A DNA stretch of 64,000 nt from Nostoc sp. FACHB-892. Its GTDB lineage: Bacteria; Cyanobacteriota; Cyanobacteriia; Cyanobacteriales; Nostocaceae. Each line of letters starts with the position of its first letter. The first letter of the stretch is position 1. Position numbers and translations under genes: made by a program. Location: NCBI RefSeq assembly GCF_014698795.1, contig NZ_JACJTR010000016.1:62001-126000 (forward strand). Reading direction: 5' to 3'. Below are positions 16,438 to 26,065 of this stretch, piece after piece. The notes under the pieces were generated by a model that did not search any database, was not told the origin of the DNA, and saw only the letters and a program-made list of their open reading frames with translations.

Positions 16438-17037
16438 TTGATTATAGTTATCGATAATTACGACAGTTTTACATATAATTTAGTGCAATATCTGGGAGAA
16501 TTAGCAGCAGAATTCCCAGTAGCAGATGATATTAAAGTTTTTCGTAACGACAAGATATCCATAGATGAGATTCGGGCATTAAAGCCGGAAGCTGTGGTTA
16601 TTTCTCCTGGCCCAGGTCGCCCGGAAGATGCCGGCATTTCCCTAGAATTGATTAAACAGCTAGGCCAAGAGTTGCCAATTTTGGGTGTCTGTTTGGGACA
16701 TCAAAGCATTGGTCAAGTATTCGGTGGTAAAATAATTTCTGCTCCAGAGTTAATGCATGGCAAAACCTCTCAGGTGTCTCACACTGGGGTGGGGGTGTTC
16801 CGGGGATTAGAAAATCCTCTAACCGCTACCAGGTATCATAGTTTGGTAATCGAACGTGAGACTTGCCCAGATGTGTTAGAAATCACCGCTTGGGTTGATG
16901 ATAACACCATCATGGGAGTGCGACACCGGAACTATCCTCACATTCAGGGCGTCCAATTTCACCCAGAGAGTGTCCTGACATCTTCAGGAAAACAGTTATT
17001 GCGAAATTTTCTGGAACAGTTACAGTCGAGAGCATAA
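16438..17037 (+). CDS. trpG: Anthranilate/aminodeoxychorismate synthase glutaminase component
   Basis: This class I glutamine amidotransferase supplies ammonia to chorismate for tryptophan (anthranilate) or folate (aminodeoxychorismate) synthesis; one protein may serve both. The nucleophile Cys lies in GVCLGHQSIGQ, and the catalytic His and Glu lie in VQFHPESVLTS. The IDNYDSFTYNLVQYLGE opening is typical of TrpG/PabA. The start is TTG at 16438 with AGGAG about a dozen bases upstream; no in-frame ATG lies nearby. At 199 residues it is complete. The next gene begins three bases after its stop, so they are likely co-transcribed. Confidence 0.92.
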   Translation: MIIVIDNYDSFTYNLVQYLGELAAEFPVADDIKVFRNDKISIDEIRALKPEAVVISPGPGRPEDAGISLELIKQLGQELPILGVCLGHQSIGQVFGGKIISAPELMHGKTSQVSHTGVGVFRGLENPLTATRYHSLVIERETCPDVLEITAWVDDNTIMGVRHRNYPHIQGVQFHPESVLTSSGKQLLRNFLEQLQSRA

Positions 17038-17040
17038 TTA

Positions 17041-17808
17041 ATGAAACGACGACAGTTGATGGGCTATGCTGGGGCGGGTTTGGTCACAGCTTTGGTTACT
17101 ACCTTGGGTTCTGAATCTCAAGCTGACGCACAATCTAGCGGTTTATCAGTTCAGTGGTTGGGTCATACTTGCTTTCTTTTTACTGGTGGCGGTACGAAAA
17201 TCCTCGTCAATCCATTTCGGTCGGTCGGCTGTACTGCTGGGTATCGTCCACCAAAAGTTGCAGCAGATTTGGTACTGATTAGCAGTCAACTGCTGGATGA
17301 AGGTGCTGTGGACGTACTACCGGGAAATGCAAAACTCATCTACGAACCAGGAGTTTACGAGTTCAAGAGCATTAAGTTTCAAGGAATTGCCATAGACCAC
17401 GATCGCAAAGGTGGTAGACAGTTTGGTTCAAATACTGCTTGGAGTTGGCAGCAAGGCGGAGTTAATATCCTCCACTTAGGCGGAGCCGCTGCACCCATTT
17501 CCATTGAGCAAAAAATCTTGATGGGGCGGCCAGATGTAGCATTCATTCCAGTGGGAGGCAGTGCAAAAGCCTACAATGCTCAAGAAGCAAAGCAGGCTGT
17601 TCAAATCTTAAATCCTAAGTTGGTGATTCCAACCCATTACCGCACACAGGCCGCTGATGCTGCTGCGTGCGATATTTCGCCACTGGATGATTTTTTGACC
17701 TTGATGCAAGGTATGACAGTGCGGCGTAGTAATGGAGATAGTATGTCCATTAACCCTGGTAAATTACCGGAAAATAGCGAAATTCAGGTTTTGACTTACA
17801 AGTTCTGA
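17041..17808 (+). CDS. Degenerate metallo-beta-lactamase-fold protein with Tat signal
   Basis: The 255-residue protein starts MKRRQLMGYAGAGLVTALVTT, a twin-arginine-like signal, and continues with an UlaG-type metallo-beta-lactamase fold (VQWLGHTCFLFTGGGTKILVNP). Where active members carry the zinc motif HxHxDH, this one reads LISSQLLDEGAVD, and the usual GD after the next strand is replaced by LHLGG. Only the C-terminal IPTHY histidine remains. It is therefore probably not a zinc hydrolase, though the fold looks intact. It is three bases downstream of trpG, an association with no evident biochemical reason. Confidence 0.8.
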   Translation: MKRRQLMGYAGAGLVTALVTTLGSESQADAQSSGLSVQWLGHTCFLFTGGGTKILVNPFRSVGCTAGYRPPKVAADLVLISSQLLDEGAVDVLPGNAKLIYEPGVYEFKSIKFQGIAIDHDRKGGRQFGSNTAWSWQQGGVNILHLGGAAAPISIEQKILMGRPDVAFIPVGGSAKAYNAQEAKQAVQILNPKLVIPTHYRTQAADAAACDISPLDDFLTLMQGMTVRRSNGDSMSINPGKLPENSEIQVLTYKF

Positions 17809-17891
17809 GAAGCAGGGGATGAGAGGATGAGGGAGCAGGGGGAGCAGGGGGAGATGAGGAGAGACAATTCCTAACTCCTAACTCCTAGCTT

Positions 17892-19133
17892 TTAAAATGT
17901 ATACCACTCTGGGCCAAGCTTATCTGCTTCGCTGATAGGAGTTTCAACAGCTGTTGTCTCATTTATAGTCCAAATGTTGTCTGCACTTCCTGTCTGATCG
18001 CGCCAGTAGATATCGGTCTTGCCATCGCCGTTGTAATCGCCAAGGGATGCTGTCAGAGCCGCGTTATTAGCCGGTAAAAAAGCTTCAGTAGCAACTGTTG
18101 TACCATTCATCAACCAAGCGGTGTTTGCACCTGTGGTTCCATTGCGCCAGAAGATATCAGTCTTGCCATCACCGTTGAAATCACCAATGCTTGAAGTCCA
18201 AGATGAGTCAAGTGTACCCAAAGCACCTTCTGTGACTAAGATACCATTCATCGTCCAAATCTTGTTTTCACCTGTTTCGGCGTTTCTCCACAGCAGGTCT
18301 GTGCTTAAATCGCCGTTGAAATCGCCAACGGTATAAGTCCAGGCTGCGTCTTGTGATTGCAACGCAAATTCACTCTTTTGCGTACCATCCATAAACCAAA
18401 CGCTGTTATCGCCAGTTGTCTGATTGCGCCAGAAGATATCACTTCTGCCATTACCGTCGAAATCAACAATGGTAGGAGTTAGTGCTACGTCTGTGGTGTC
18501 TAGAACAGTTGCAGTGACAACCGTTGTGCCATCCATCTCCCAAATAGCATTCTCACCAGTTTGAGCATTATGCCAGAAGATATCGGTTTTGCGATCGCCG
18601 TTGAAATCGCCAATCTGAGAATTCCAGGCTGCATCAACGCTAGTTAGAGAAGCTGCATTAGCAACTCTTGTACCATCCATGAGGACAATGCTATTCTCAC
18701 CGGTTGTCTTATTGCGTAATAAGAAGTCGGTTTTGCCATCATTGTTGAACTCGCCAATTTTGTAATCATAGGCGGCTAGGTCAAATTGACCCAGGGAACC
18801 TTGTTCGATAACTCTTGTCCCATCCATCAGGCGAACGATAATTTCACCGGTTTGAGTATTAACCCAAAGTTTGTCAGTTTTGCCATCAGCATTAAAGTCA
18901 GGAACAATCGCTGCACTGGTTAAGTAAGGATTAGGATTAGGATTTACTGACGTTTTGATAGGCTGGGTTGACTGTTCATTTTGTAATGTTAGTGAGGAAC
19001 TTTTACCCCCAAATCTAAAATCAGAATTTAAATTCTCAATAGAAGATGTCAAAATTTCTGATTTTTTGAAAGATTCTTCTGCCCATGCAGCTGTATTCAA
19101 AGATAAGGATGAGGAATTTGCCTTTCCAAACAT
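17892..19133 (-). CDS. FG-GAP/VCBS repeat protein
   Basis: The 413-residue protein has about seven repeats of roughly 48 residues, each with a calcium-loop-like core (FNGDGKTDIFWRN) and a following NxVWLMDGT strand. Such FG-GAP/VCBS repeats fold into integrin-like beta-propellers and are usually extracellular. No classical signal peptide is visible; the N-terminal 80 residues are Ser/Asn-rich, so export, if any, would use another route. It is monocistronic and ends next to a G-rich low-complexity tract (17815-17865). The role may be adhesion or surface binding, by family analogy. Confidence 0.8.
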   Translation of the reverse strand: MFGKANSSSLSLNTAAWAEESFKKSEILTSSIENLNSDFRFGGKSSSLTLQNEQSTQPIKTSVNPNPNPYLTSAAIVPDFNADGKTDKLWVNTQTGEIIVRLMDGTRVIEQGSLGQFDLAAYDYKIGEFNNDGKTDFLLRNKTTGENSIVLMDGTRVANAASLTSVDAAWNSQIGDFNGDRKTDIFWHNAQTGENAIWEMDGTTVVTATVLDTTDVALTPTIVDFDGNGRSDIFWRNQTTGDNSVWFMDGTQKSEFALQSQDAAWTYTVGDFNGDLSTDLLWRNAETGENKIWTMNGILVTEGALGTLDSSWTSSIGDFNGDGKTDIFWRNGTTGANTAWLMNGTTVATEAFLPANNAALTASLGDYNGDGKTDIYWRDQTGSADNIWTINETTAVETPISEADKLGPEWYTF

Positions 19134-19708
19134 GGTGCGTTTTTATGATTGGTTGTCATATTTTTTTAACGTTTTTTGGAATCCTCTTTCTGTAACCAAA
19201 TAACATTTACTAGGTTTTCAATATTTTTTTAGAACTATATTTTTTAAAGATAAATATCAGTTGACATTAAACGACGATTATGAAAAATTCAGCTCTATAC
19301 AAACAATTACCCAATATTATTTTGTATTTTATATATAATTTATAGATAAAATTTGTTAGCTTGTCTGCTTTCTTTGACATTTTAAACTCTCGATTAAAAC
19401 ATACATATTCCTGTAATTTTTACTTGATTACATGAAACTATTTACACTATGTAGCCCTAATGTGAATACATAGTAACTTGTATAGCAAGTCTAAAATATT
19501 GATGAATAATAAGATACCTTGATTCTTTGAAAGGCAGGGTATCTTAACTTTTGAAGAAAATTGATTATTCTCCAATAATTTACGACTTGAGTTGAAACAA
19601 ATATTGGTTAGAATAACTTAGATTGGCAACTATTAAGAGGCATGATTTGTGCATTCTCTAGTTGTATAAAGTGTAAAATAACATAATACTTTTATAAATA
19701 CATCAGCT
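19134..19708. other. Long AT-rich intergenic region with one small hairpin
   Basis: This region separates two divergent genes. The only structure I see is AAGATACC/GGTATCTT (19511-19545), a small inverted repeat with an A+T-rich context. No ORF with coding character or RNA gene is apparent. Confidence 0.5.
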
Positions 19709-21019
19709 ATGCAAGCAGAATATCGGCAACGTCGTGAGCAGTTAATGGCAAAAATCGGTGATGGCACAGCCATTTTTCGCAGTGCGCCAATGGCAGTGAT
19801 GCATAACGATGTCGAGTATGTTTATCGCCAAGACAGTGATTTTTTCTACCTGACTGGTTTTAACGAACCACAGGCAGTAGCAGTGTTAGCACCGCATCAT
19901 TCAGAACATCGGTTTGTGCTGTTTGTCCAACCGAAGGATCGCGAAAAGGAAGTATGGACTGGTTATCTTTCTGGAGTAGATGCAGCGAAGGAAATTTATG
20001 GTGCTGATGAAGCTTACCCTATTAGCGAGTTAGATGAAAAGTTGCCGCAGTATTTGGAAAAAGCTAGCCGCATTTACTATCACTTAGGACGCGATCGCGC
20101 CTTCAATGACCAAATCCTGGGACATTACCAAAGCTTACTGCGGACTTATCCTAAACGCGGTACTGGACCGATCGCTATTGAAGATACTGGCCCTGTCCTC
20201 AACAGCATGAGACTAATCAAAAGTGAACCTGAGTTGGGGTTGATGCGTCAAGCAGTTGCGATCGCCACTGAAGCCCACAATTACGCCCAAGAAATCGCCG
20301 CACCCGGATGTTATGAGTACGAAATACAGGCGGAGATGGAACGTATCTTTCGAGTCCGGGGTGGAATGGGGCCAGCTTATCCTTCGATTGTGGCTTCCGG
20401 TGTGAATGCTTGCGTACTCCACTACATTGAAAATAATCGTCAAATGCAGGATGGAGAATTACTGCTAATTGATGCCGGCTGTGCTTACGGTTATTACAAC
20501 TCGGATATTACGCGGACATTTCCTGTGGGGGGTAAATTTACGCCAGAACAAAAGACACTGTATGAGATTGTATTAGAAGCACAAAAACAAGCGATCGCTC
20601 AAGTGCAACCAGGTAATCCGTTCAAATTAGTTCATGATACAGCAGTGCGCGTTCTCACGGAAGGTTTAGTTGAACTTGGCATCCTCAAAGGTGAAATTGA
20701 TAAGTTAATTGAAGAAGAGAAATATAAGCCATATTATATGCACCGCACCAGTCATTGGTTAGGTTTGGATGTCCACGATGTGGGTGTTTATCAGCACGGT
20801 GAAGACAAACCGCAGATTTTGCAACCAGGCCAAATTTTGACAGTGGAACCAGGACTATATATTGTGCCTGACACCAAACTAGCAGAAGACCAACCAGAGA
20901 CTGATCCTCGATGGGTTGGTATTGGTATTCGCATTGAGGATGATGTGTTAGTTACATCTAATGGACATGAGGTGTTAACTGCGGGAGTTCCCAAGGAAGT
21001 AGATGAAGTGGAAAGATAA
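19709..21019 (+). CDS. pepP: Xaa-Pro aminopeptidase (M24B)
   Basis: This 436-residue dinuclear-metal peptidase removes N-terminal residues preceding proline. The creatinase-like N-terminal domain covers about 1-165. The catalytic pita-bread domain has metal ligands in LLIDAGCAYGYYNSDITRTFP (two Asp), HRTSHWLGLDVHDVG (His), TVEPGLYI (Glu) and GIRIEDDVLV (Glu). Length is usual for AMPP. It is transcribed alone and convergent with psbA; a multi-hairpin repeat element follows its stop. Confidence 0.94.
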   Translation: MQAEYRQRREQLMAKIGDGTAIFRSAPMAVMHNDVEYVYRQDSDFFYLTGFNEPQAVAVLAPHHSEHRFVLFVQPKDREKEVWTGYLSGVDAAKEIYGADEAYPISELDEKLPQYLEKASRIYYHLGRDRAFNDQILGHYQSLLRTYPKRGTGPIAIEDTGPVLNSMRLIKSEPELGLMRQAVAIATEAHNYAQEIAAPGCYEYEIQAEMERIFRVRGGMGPAYPSIVASGVNACVLHYIENNRQMQDGELLLIDAGCAYGYYNSDITRTFPVGGKFTPEQKTLYEIVLEAQKQAIAQVQPGNPFKLVHDTAVRVLTEGLVELGILKGEIDKLIEEEKYKPYYMHRTSHWLGLDVHDVGVYQHGEDKPQILQPGQILTVEPGLYIVPDTKLAEDQPETDPRWVGIGIRIEDDVLVTSNGHEVLTAGVPKEVDEVER

Positions 21020-21023
21020 AAAG

Positions 21024-21110
21024 ACCTCTCCCTGGTTTTACTACGTAAAACCATCCCTCTCCGACTCGGAGAGGGACAGGCTTGAACTTTAGTTCAAGGC
21101 AGGGAGAGGT
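21024..21110. repeat. Nested palindromic repeat after pepP
   Basis: The outer arms ACCTCTCCCTG and CAGGGAGAGGT enclose three further palindromes: GGTTTTACTACGTAAAACC, CCCTCTCCGACTCGGAGAGGG (minus its last base in each arm) and CTTGAACTTTAGTTCAAG. The whole would fold into a cruciform or multi-branched RNA. It may act as the pepP terminator and looks like a dispersed intergenic repeat. Confidence 0.7.
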
Positions 21111-21185
21111 TTATCGAATTCACGATAAAAAAGTGAGAGAAGGGGAGCTAATTTCAAAGTCTCTCTCCCAGATAGGGAGACGTTA

Positions 21186-21217
21186 GAAAACCCGGCTTCA
21201 ACAAAGTAAGCCGGGGT
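21186..21217 (-). terminator. Terminator of psbA
   Basis: On the minus strand ACCCCGGCTT and AAGCCGGGTTTTC form a GC-rich stem followed by a T-run, about 30 nt beyond the psbA stop codon. Confidence 0.85.
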
Positions 21218-21246
21218 AAGCACTTATAAAAAATGACAGTTAAACC

Positions 21247-22329
21247 TTAGCCCTGGATAGCAGGGGCAGTTAAAGCTGCCGGTGAAGCAGCGCCAGCAGC
21301 CAAATCTAGAGGGAAGTTGTGAGCATTACGCTCATGCATCACTTCCATACCTAAATTGGCACGGTTAATCACATCTGCCCAAGTGTTAATTACGTGCCCT
21401 TGAGCATCAATGACAGACTGGTTGAAGTTGAATCCGTTGAGGTTAAATGCCATTGTGCTGATACCCAAAGCAGTAAACCAGATACCAATCACAGGCAAAG
21501 CTGCTAAGACAAAGTGCAGCGATCGAGAATTTTGGAAGCTGACATATTGCCAGAATAGCCGTCCCAAATAACCATGAGCAGCAACAATGTTGTACGTTTC
21601 TTGTTCTTGACCAAATTTGTAACCGTAGTTTGCAGATTCATTTTCTGTGGTTTCGCGCACCAAAGAAGAGGTCACCAAAGAACCGTGCATTGCGGAAATT
21701 AAAGCACCGCCAAATACACCCACAACTCCTAACTGATGGAAAGGGTGCATTAATATATTATGTTCAGCTTGAAACACCAACATGAAGTTGAATGTTCCAG
21801 AGATACCCAAAGGCATGCCATCAGAAAAGGAGCCTTGACCGATGGGGTAAATCAAGAATACTGCGGTAGCAGAAGCTAAAGGTGCGCTGTAAGCTACACA
21901 GATCCAAGGGCGCATTCCCAAGCGGTAGCTCAACTCCCATTGCCGTCCCATGTAGCAAGCGCAACCTATTAAAAAGTGGAAAATTACTAGCTGGTAAGGC
22001 CCACCGTTATAAAGCCACTCATCCAGGGAAGCTGCTTCCCAAATCGGGTAGAAGTGTAAACCGATCGCATTTGAAGAAGGAACAACCGCACCAGAGATAA
22101 TATTGTTGCCATAAATTAAAGAACCAGCAACAGGCTCGCGGATACCATCAATATCTACGGGGGGCGCAGCAATAAAGGCGATGATGAAGCAGGTGGTAGC
22201 TGTTAGCAGGGTGGGAATCATCAGAACACCAAACCAACCGATGTATAGACGATTATCGGTGCTTGTAATCCACTCACAGAATTGCTCCCAGACATTGGCG
22301 CTAGAGCGTCTTTGTAAGGTAGTAGTCAT
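21247..22329 (-). CDS. psbA: Photosystem II D1 protein, divergent isoform
   Basis: D1 carries most redox cofactors of photosystem II. The 360-residue protein keeps every manganese-cluster ligand I can place: Asp170, Glu189, His332, Glu333, His337, Asp342 and the processing site Ala344, followed by a 16-residue tail. TyrZ and the chlorophyll and iron histidines 198, 215 and 272 also stand. Residue 130 is Gln, the low-light-type state. Around the QB pocket it departs from the usual cyanobacterial D1: 254-263 reads YLGRLFWQYV instead of YFGRLIFQYA, and Gln199 replaces the usual Met. It is thus a functional but specialised copy. Cyanobacteria normally have several psbA genes; the condition that induces this one is not evident here. 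Confidence 0.95.
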   Translation of the reverse strand: MTTTLQRRSSANVWEQFCEWITSTDNRLYIGWFGVLMIPTLLTATTCFIIAFIAAPPVDIDGIREPVAGSLIYGNNIISGAVVPSSNAIGLHFYPIWEAASLDEWLYNGGPYQLVIFHFLIGCACYMGRQWELSYRLGMRPWICVAYSAPLASATAVFLIYPIGQGSFSDGMPLGISGTFNFMLVFQAEHNILMHPFHQLGVVGVFGGALISAMHGSLVTSSLVRETTENESANYGYKFGQEQETYNIVAAHGYLGRLFWQYVSFQNSRSLHFVLAALPVIGIWFTALGISTMAFNLNGFNFNQSVIDAQGHVINTWADVINRANLGMEVMHERNAHNFPLDLAAGAASPAALTAPAIQG

Positions 22330-22491
22330 AGTTTAGAATAATTTCAATGATTTTGTTGATGATTTAAAGTTGTTGTTCGTTGGGAATCAACAACTGATAG
22401 CATCTTAAAAAAGTTGCTGAATCTTTGCAGTAACTAATAGTTATTGAAAGTTACAAGTTGAAGTTAACTTTAGTAAGCAACCTCTGGGCAA

Positions 22492-25400
22492 ATGACCGTC
22501 GAAGAAGCCTTAGCCATTGTTGAAATCATTCTGGAAAAGACATCTCTAAATGACTTGCAAGAAATTATTTTTCGACAGTCATGGGAACAGAAAACATATC
22601 CAGAGATTGCTGAAAAGTTTGGTTATGATGCCGACTACATCAAAATTGTTGGCTTTCGACTTTGGAAAATGCTTTCCAAGGCGATGGGTGAGAAAGTTAC
22701 TAAAGATAACCTCCATTCGTCTTTGAGAAGATGGTGTTCTCGTCAAAAGAATACTGGAGAAATCAAGTCTGATAATCCAGCAAAAACCTATCAAGACTGG
22801 GGTGAAGCGCTCGACGTTTCTATTTTTTACGGACGTTTCCAAGAAATTGCCACCTTAGAGCAGTGGATTATCCAAGATCATTGTCGGTTAGTGGCACTAT
22901 TGGGGATTGGGGGGATTGGTAAAACTTCTTTATCTGTGAAGTTGGGGGAGAAAATTCAGGGAAACTTTGAGTATGTAATTTGGCGATCGCTCTATAACGC
23001 CCCTACTATTGAAGCGCTACTCACTAGCTTGATTCAAGTTCTCTCTCACCAACAGCAGGGAGATTTACCCGAATCTGTCAGCGATCGCATTTCTCGGCTG
23101 CTTACCTATCTCCAAGAACATCGCTGTCTGCTAATTCTCGATAATGCAGAGACAATCTTAACCAGCAATGAGGGTCGAACAGGTCAATATCGCTCTGGTT
23201 ACGAAGGGTATGGTGAGCTTTTTAAGCGAATTGGTGAGTTTCGCCATCAAAGCTGTTTAGTGCTGACGAGTAGAGAAAAGCCTAAAGAGGTAGCGGTACT
23301 TGAGGGCGAAAAGTTACCTGTTAGAACTCTGCAATTATCTGGTTTATCAATCGCTGATGGACAAGCAATTTTTAGCTGCAAAGGTAGCTTTATTGGATCG
23401 GTTGATGAATGGCAAACTCTAATTCAATCCTATGCAGGTAATCCACTGGCGCTGAAGATTGTAGCAACCACCATCCGGGATTTATTTGATAGTAATATTA
23501 CTAATTTTCTTGCTCAAGGCACTGTTGTCTTCGGCGATATTCAAGATTTGCTAGAACAACAGTTTCAACGTTTATCAGTTTTAGAAAAATCAGTCATGTA
23601 CTGGTTGGCAATCAACCGCGAACCTGTAAGTTTTGCCGAAATACAGGCTGATTTATTACCCTTGATTGCATCTTCTCAACTCCTAGAAGCATTGTCAGCT
23701 TTAGAAAGGCGCAGCCTGATTGAGAAAGGTAGTGCTTTATTCACACTACAGCCTGTGTTGATGGAATACATTACCAGTCGTTTGATTCAAGAGGTTTGTG
23801 TTGAAATCGAAACTCAAAATATTTCTCTCTTCAAAAGCCATGCACTGATGAAAGCGACGGCGAAAGACTATATCAAAGAAATTCAAATTTATCTAATTCT
23901 CCACCCTGTAATTAAAAAGTTGCTTTCTTTGTTTGGAACTGCAAATCGGATTGAAGCTCAACTGATGAAAATTCTGGCATCACTTCGTGGCAAAAAACCA
24001 ATGGATGCTGGTTATGTGGGTGGAAACACGATTAATTTACTTCATCAGCTGCAAGTAGATTTAAGCGATCGCAACTTTTCTAGTTTGACGATTTGGCAAG
24101 CTGATTTAAAAGGTGTAAACTTACACCAAACCAACTTTGCCTACTCAGATTTAACTAAATCTACCTTTACTGCAAATCTCAGCTATACTTTTACACTGTC
24201 AGTTAGTCCAGATAGCAGTCTTCTGGCAATTGGAGATACCCTCGGTAAAATCTCTTTGTGGCAAACAACAGACGGACAGCAACGCATAACCTGGGAAGCA
24301 CACGCAGGTTGGGTACGTTCCATTGTGTTTAGTAGTGACGGTCAAACCTTATTTAGTGGCAGTGATGACCAAACTGTTAAACAATGGGATCTCACAGGTC
24401 GATGCTTACAAGTATTCAGCAGTATGCACAAAGGCTTTGTTTGGTCTGTAGCTCAGGCTCGGCAACAAAACTATTCAGTCCTTGCCAGTGGTGGTATGGA
24501 TCAAATGGTAAAATTATGGGATATCCAGACAGGGGAATGTCTGAAAAGTCTTGAAGGACACACAGATTGGATCTGGGCGATCGCTCTGAGTAAAAATGGT
24601 CAAACTTTAGCTAGTGGCAGCGCTGACCATACTATCAAAATTTGGGATGTCAATACAGGAGAGTGCCGAAAAACCCTGCAAGGGCACACGGGTATTGTTT
24701 GGTCTGTAGCATTTAGCGTAGATCAGAAAATACTGGTAAGCGGTAGCGCTGATTACACCATTAGGATTTGGAATCTAGAAGTAATGGAGTGTTTATATAC
24801 TCTCCACGGTCATACAGCCCATGTCTGGTGTGTGGCTTGTAGCGCCGATGGTAAAACAATAGCTAGTGGTAGTGGTGACACAACAATTCGCTTTTGGGAT
24901 ATTCACACTGGAGAATGTTTGAAAACATTGCAAGGACATACCCACACTGTTCGCTCATTAACATTTAGTCCAGATGGACAAACCTTGATTGCCAGTGATG
25001 ACAACCAAACTGTTAAATTCTGGGATATTCGCACAGGAAAGTGTTTCAGAACGTTTCGCGGACATGGTAGCGGTGTGTGGGCATTAGCTACCTCTCCACT
25101 TAACGATTTCTCTAACAATCAAATCTTAGCTAGTGGTGAAGACCAAACAGTTAAACTATGGGATATTCAAACTGGTAAGTGCATTAAAACCTTGACTGGT
25201 CATACTAATTGGATACGAACTGTGGCTTTCCATCCTCAAGGTAAAACTATTGCTAGTGCTGGTGCTGATGAAACGGTGAGAATTTGGGACGTAGAGACAG
25301 GAGAATGTTTGCAAATCTTACGGAGTCACATGAACTGGCTGCTTTCAGTCACCTTTAGTCCAGACGGAAAGACTCTAGCCAGTGGTGGTAGCGACAAACA

Positions 25401-26064
25401 GGTACGGATTTGGGATGTCAAAACTGGGGAATGTCTAAGTGTGTTGTGTAATCACACCAATATTGTCTCCTCACTTGTCTATAGTCCTGATGGCAAAATG
25501 CTAATTAGTTGCTGTGCAGATGCCCTAATTCGGGCTTGGGATGTAGTTACAGGAGAATGCTTGAAAACTTTTCGTGGACATACGAACGGAGTTTGGTCAG
25601 CTAAATTCACTCCAGATGGGCAAACTTTAGTGAGTAGCAGTGAAGATGCAACTATCAAAATTTGGGATTTCGAGACTTGCCAATGTCTGAGAACCTTTGA
25701 AGGACATACTCGCGCTGTAATTAGTGTTGTCAGCCCCGATGGTTGTGTACTGGCAAGTGGAGGAACCGACCAAACCGTGAGAATTTGGGATATGAAAACT
25801 GGGGAGTGCTTGAGAATACTCACAGGTCATACAAGATGGGTTTTTGCGATCGCATTTATTCATTCTCCGCTTAAAAGTCCGATTATTGCCAGCAGCAGTG
25901 AAGACCAAACCATCCGCTTATGGAATATCGAAACAGGTGAATGTTTGAAAATTCTCAGAACTCCTAGACCCTATGAAGGCATGAATATTACAGGAGCCGT
26001 TGGTTTGACGGAATCTGTGCGATCATCACTTTTGGCACTAGGAGCAATAACAGAAAGTTATTAA
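22492..26064 (+). CDS. STAND ATPase with N-terminal vMAP-type HTH domain and 14 WD40 repeats
   Basis: The 1190-residue protein has three parts. Residues 1-85 (MTVEEALAIVEIILEKTSLN...) resemble the helix-turn-helix domain at the start of many cyanobacterial vWA-MoxR-associated and NB-ARC proteins. A STAND/NB-ARC ATPase follows, with P-loop GIGGIGKTS at 138-146, Walker B CLLILDNAE and a GNPLALK motif. From about residue 563 there are fourteen WD40 units, enough for two seven-bladed propellers. Such proteins are signal-sensing switches: ligand binding to the propellers is thought to release ATP-driven oligomerisation. Relatives include conflict and defence NTPases, but no effector domain or partner gene is visible beside it. 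It is divergent from psbA. Confidence 0.92.
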   Translation: MTVEEALAIVEIILEKTSLNDLQEIIFRQSWEQKTYPEIAEKFGYDADYIKIVGFRLWKMLSKAMGEKVTKDNLHSSLRRWCSRQKNTGEIKSDNPAKTYQDWGEALDVSIFYGRFQEIATLEQWIIQDHCRLVALLGIGGIGKTSLSVKLGEKIQGNFEYVIWRSLYNAPTIEALLTSLIQVLSHQQQGDLPESVSDRISRLLTYLQEHRCLLILDNAETILTSNEGRTGQYRSGYEGYGELFKRIGEFRHQSCLVLTSREKPKEVAVLEGEKLPVRTLQLSGLSIADGQAIFSCKGSFIGSVDEWQTLIQSYAGNPLALKIVATTIRDLFDSNITNFLAQGTVVFGDIQDLLEQQFQRLSVLEKSVMYWLAINREPVSFAEIQADLLPLIASSQLLEALSALERRSLIEKGSALFTLQPVLMEYITSRLIQEVCVEIETQNISLFKSHALMKATAKDYIKEIQIYLILHPVIKKLLSLFGTANRIEAQLMKILASLRGKKPMDAGYVGGNTINLLHQLQVDLSDRNFSSLTIWQADLKGVNLHQTNFAYSDLTKSTFTANLSYTFTLSVSPDSSLLAIGDTLGKISLWQTTDGQQRITWEAHAGWVRSIVFSSDGQTLFSGSDDQTVKQWDLTGRCLQVFSSMHKGFVWSVAQARQQNYSVLASGGMDQMVKLWDIQTGECLKSLEGHTDWIWAIALSKNGQTLASGSADHTIKIWDVNTGECRKTLQGHTGIVWSVAFSVDQKILVSGSADYTIRIWNLEVMECLYTLHGHTAHVWCVACSADGKTIASGSGDTTIRFWDIHTGECLKTLQGHTHTVRSLTFSPDGQTLIASDDNQTVKFWDIRTGKCFRTFRGHGSGVWALATSPLNDFSNNQILASGEDQTVKLWDIQTGKCIKTLTGHTNWIRTVAFHPQGKTIASAGADETVRIWDVETGECLQILRSHMNWLLSVTFSPDGKTLASGGSDKQVRIWDVKTGECLSVLCNHTNIVSSLVYSPDGKMLISCCADALIRAWDVVTGECLKTFRGHTNGVWSAKFTPDGQTLVSSSEDATIKIWDFETCQCLRTFEGHTRAVISVVSPDGCVLASGGTDQTVRIWDMKTGECLRILTGHTRWVFAIAFIHSPLKSPIIASSSEDQTIRLWNIETGECLKILRTPRPYEGMNITGAVGLTESVRSSLLALGAITESY

Positions 26065-26065
26065 A

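Noticed and set aside
19511..19545. Hairpin AAGATACC/GGTATCTT as a terminator
   Set aside because: Lies between divergent genes, far from either stop codon, and has only an eight-base arm; not called as a terminator.
24200..25960. Regular repeats that could resemble a CRISPR array or tandem DNA repeat
   Set aside because: They are degenerate 120-130 bp units encoding WD40 blades in one open frame, not identical short repeats with spacers. No CRISPR array was seen anywhere in the window.
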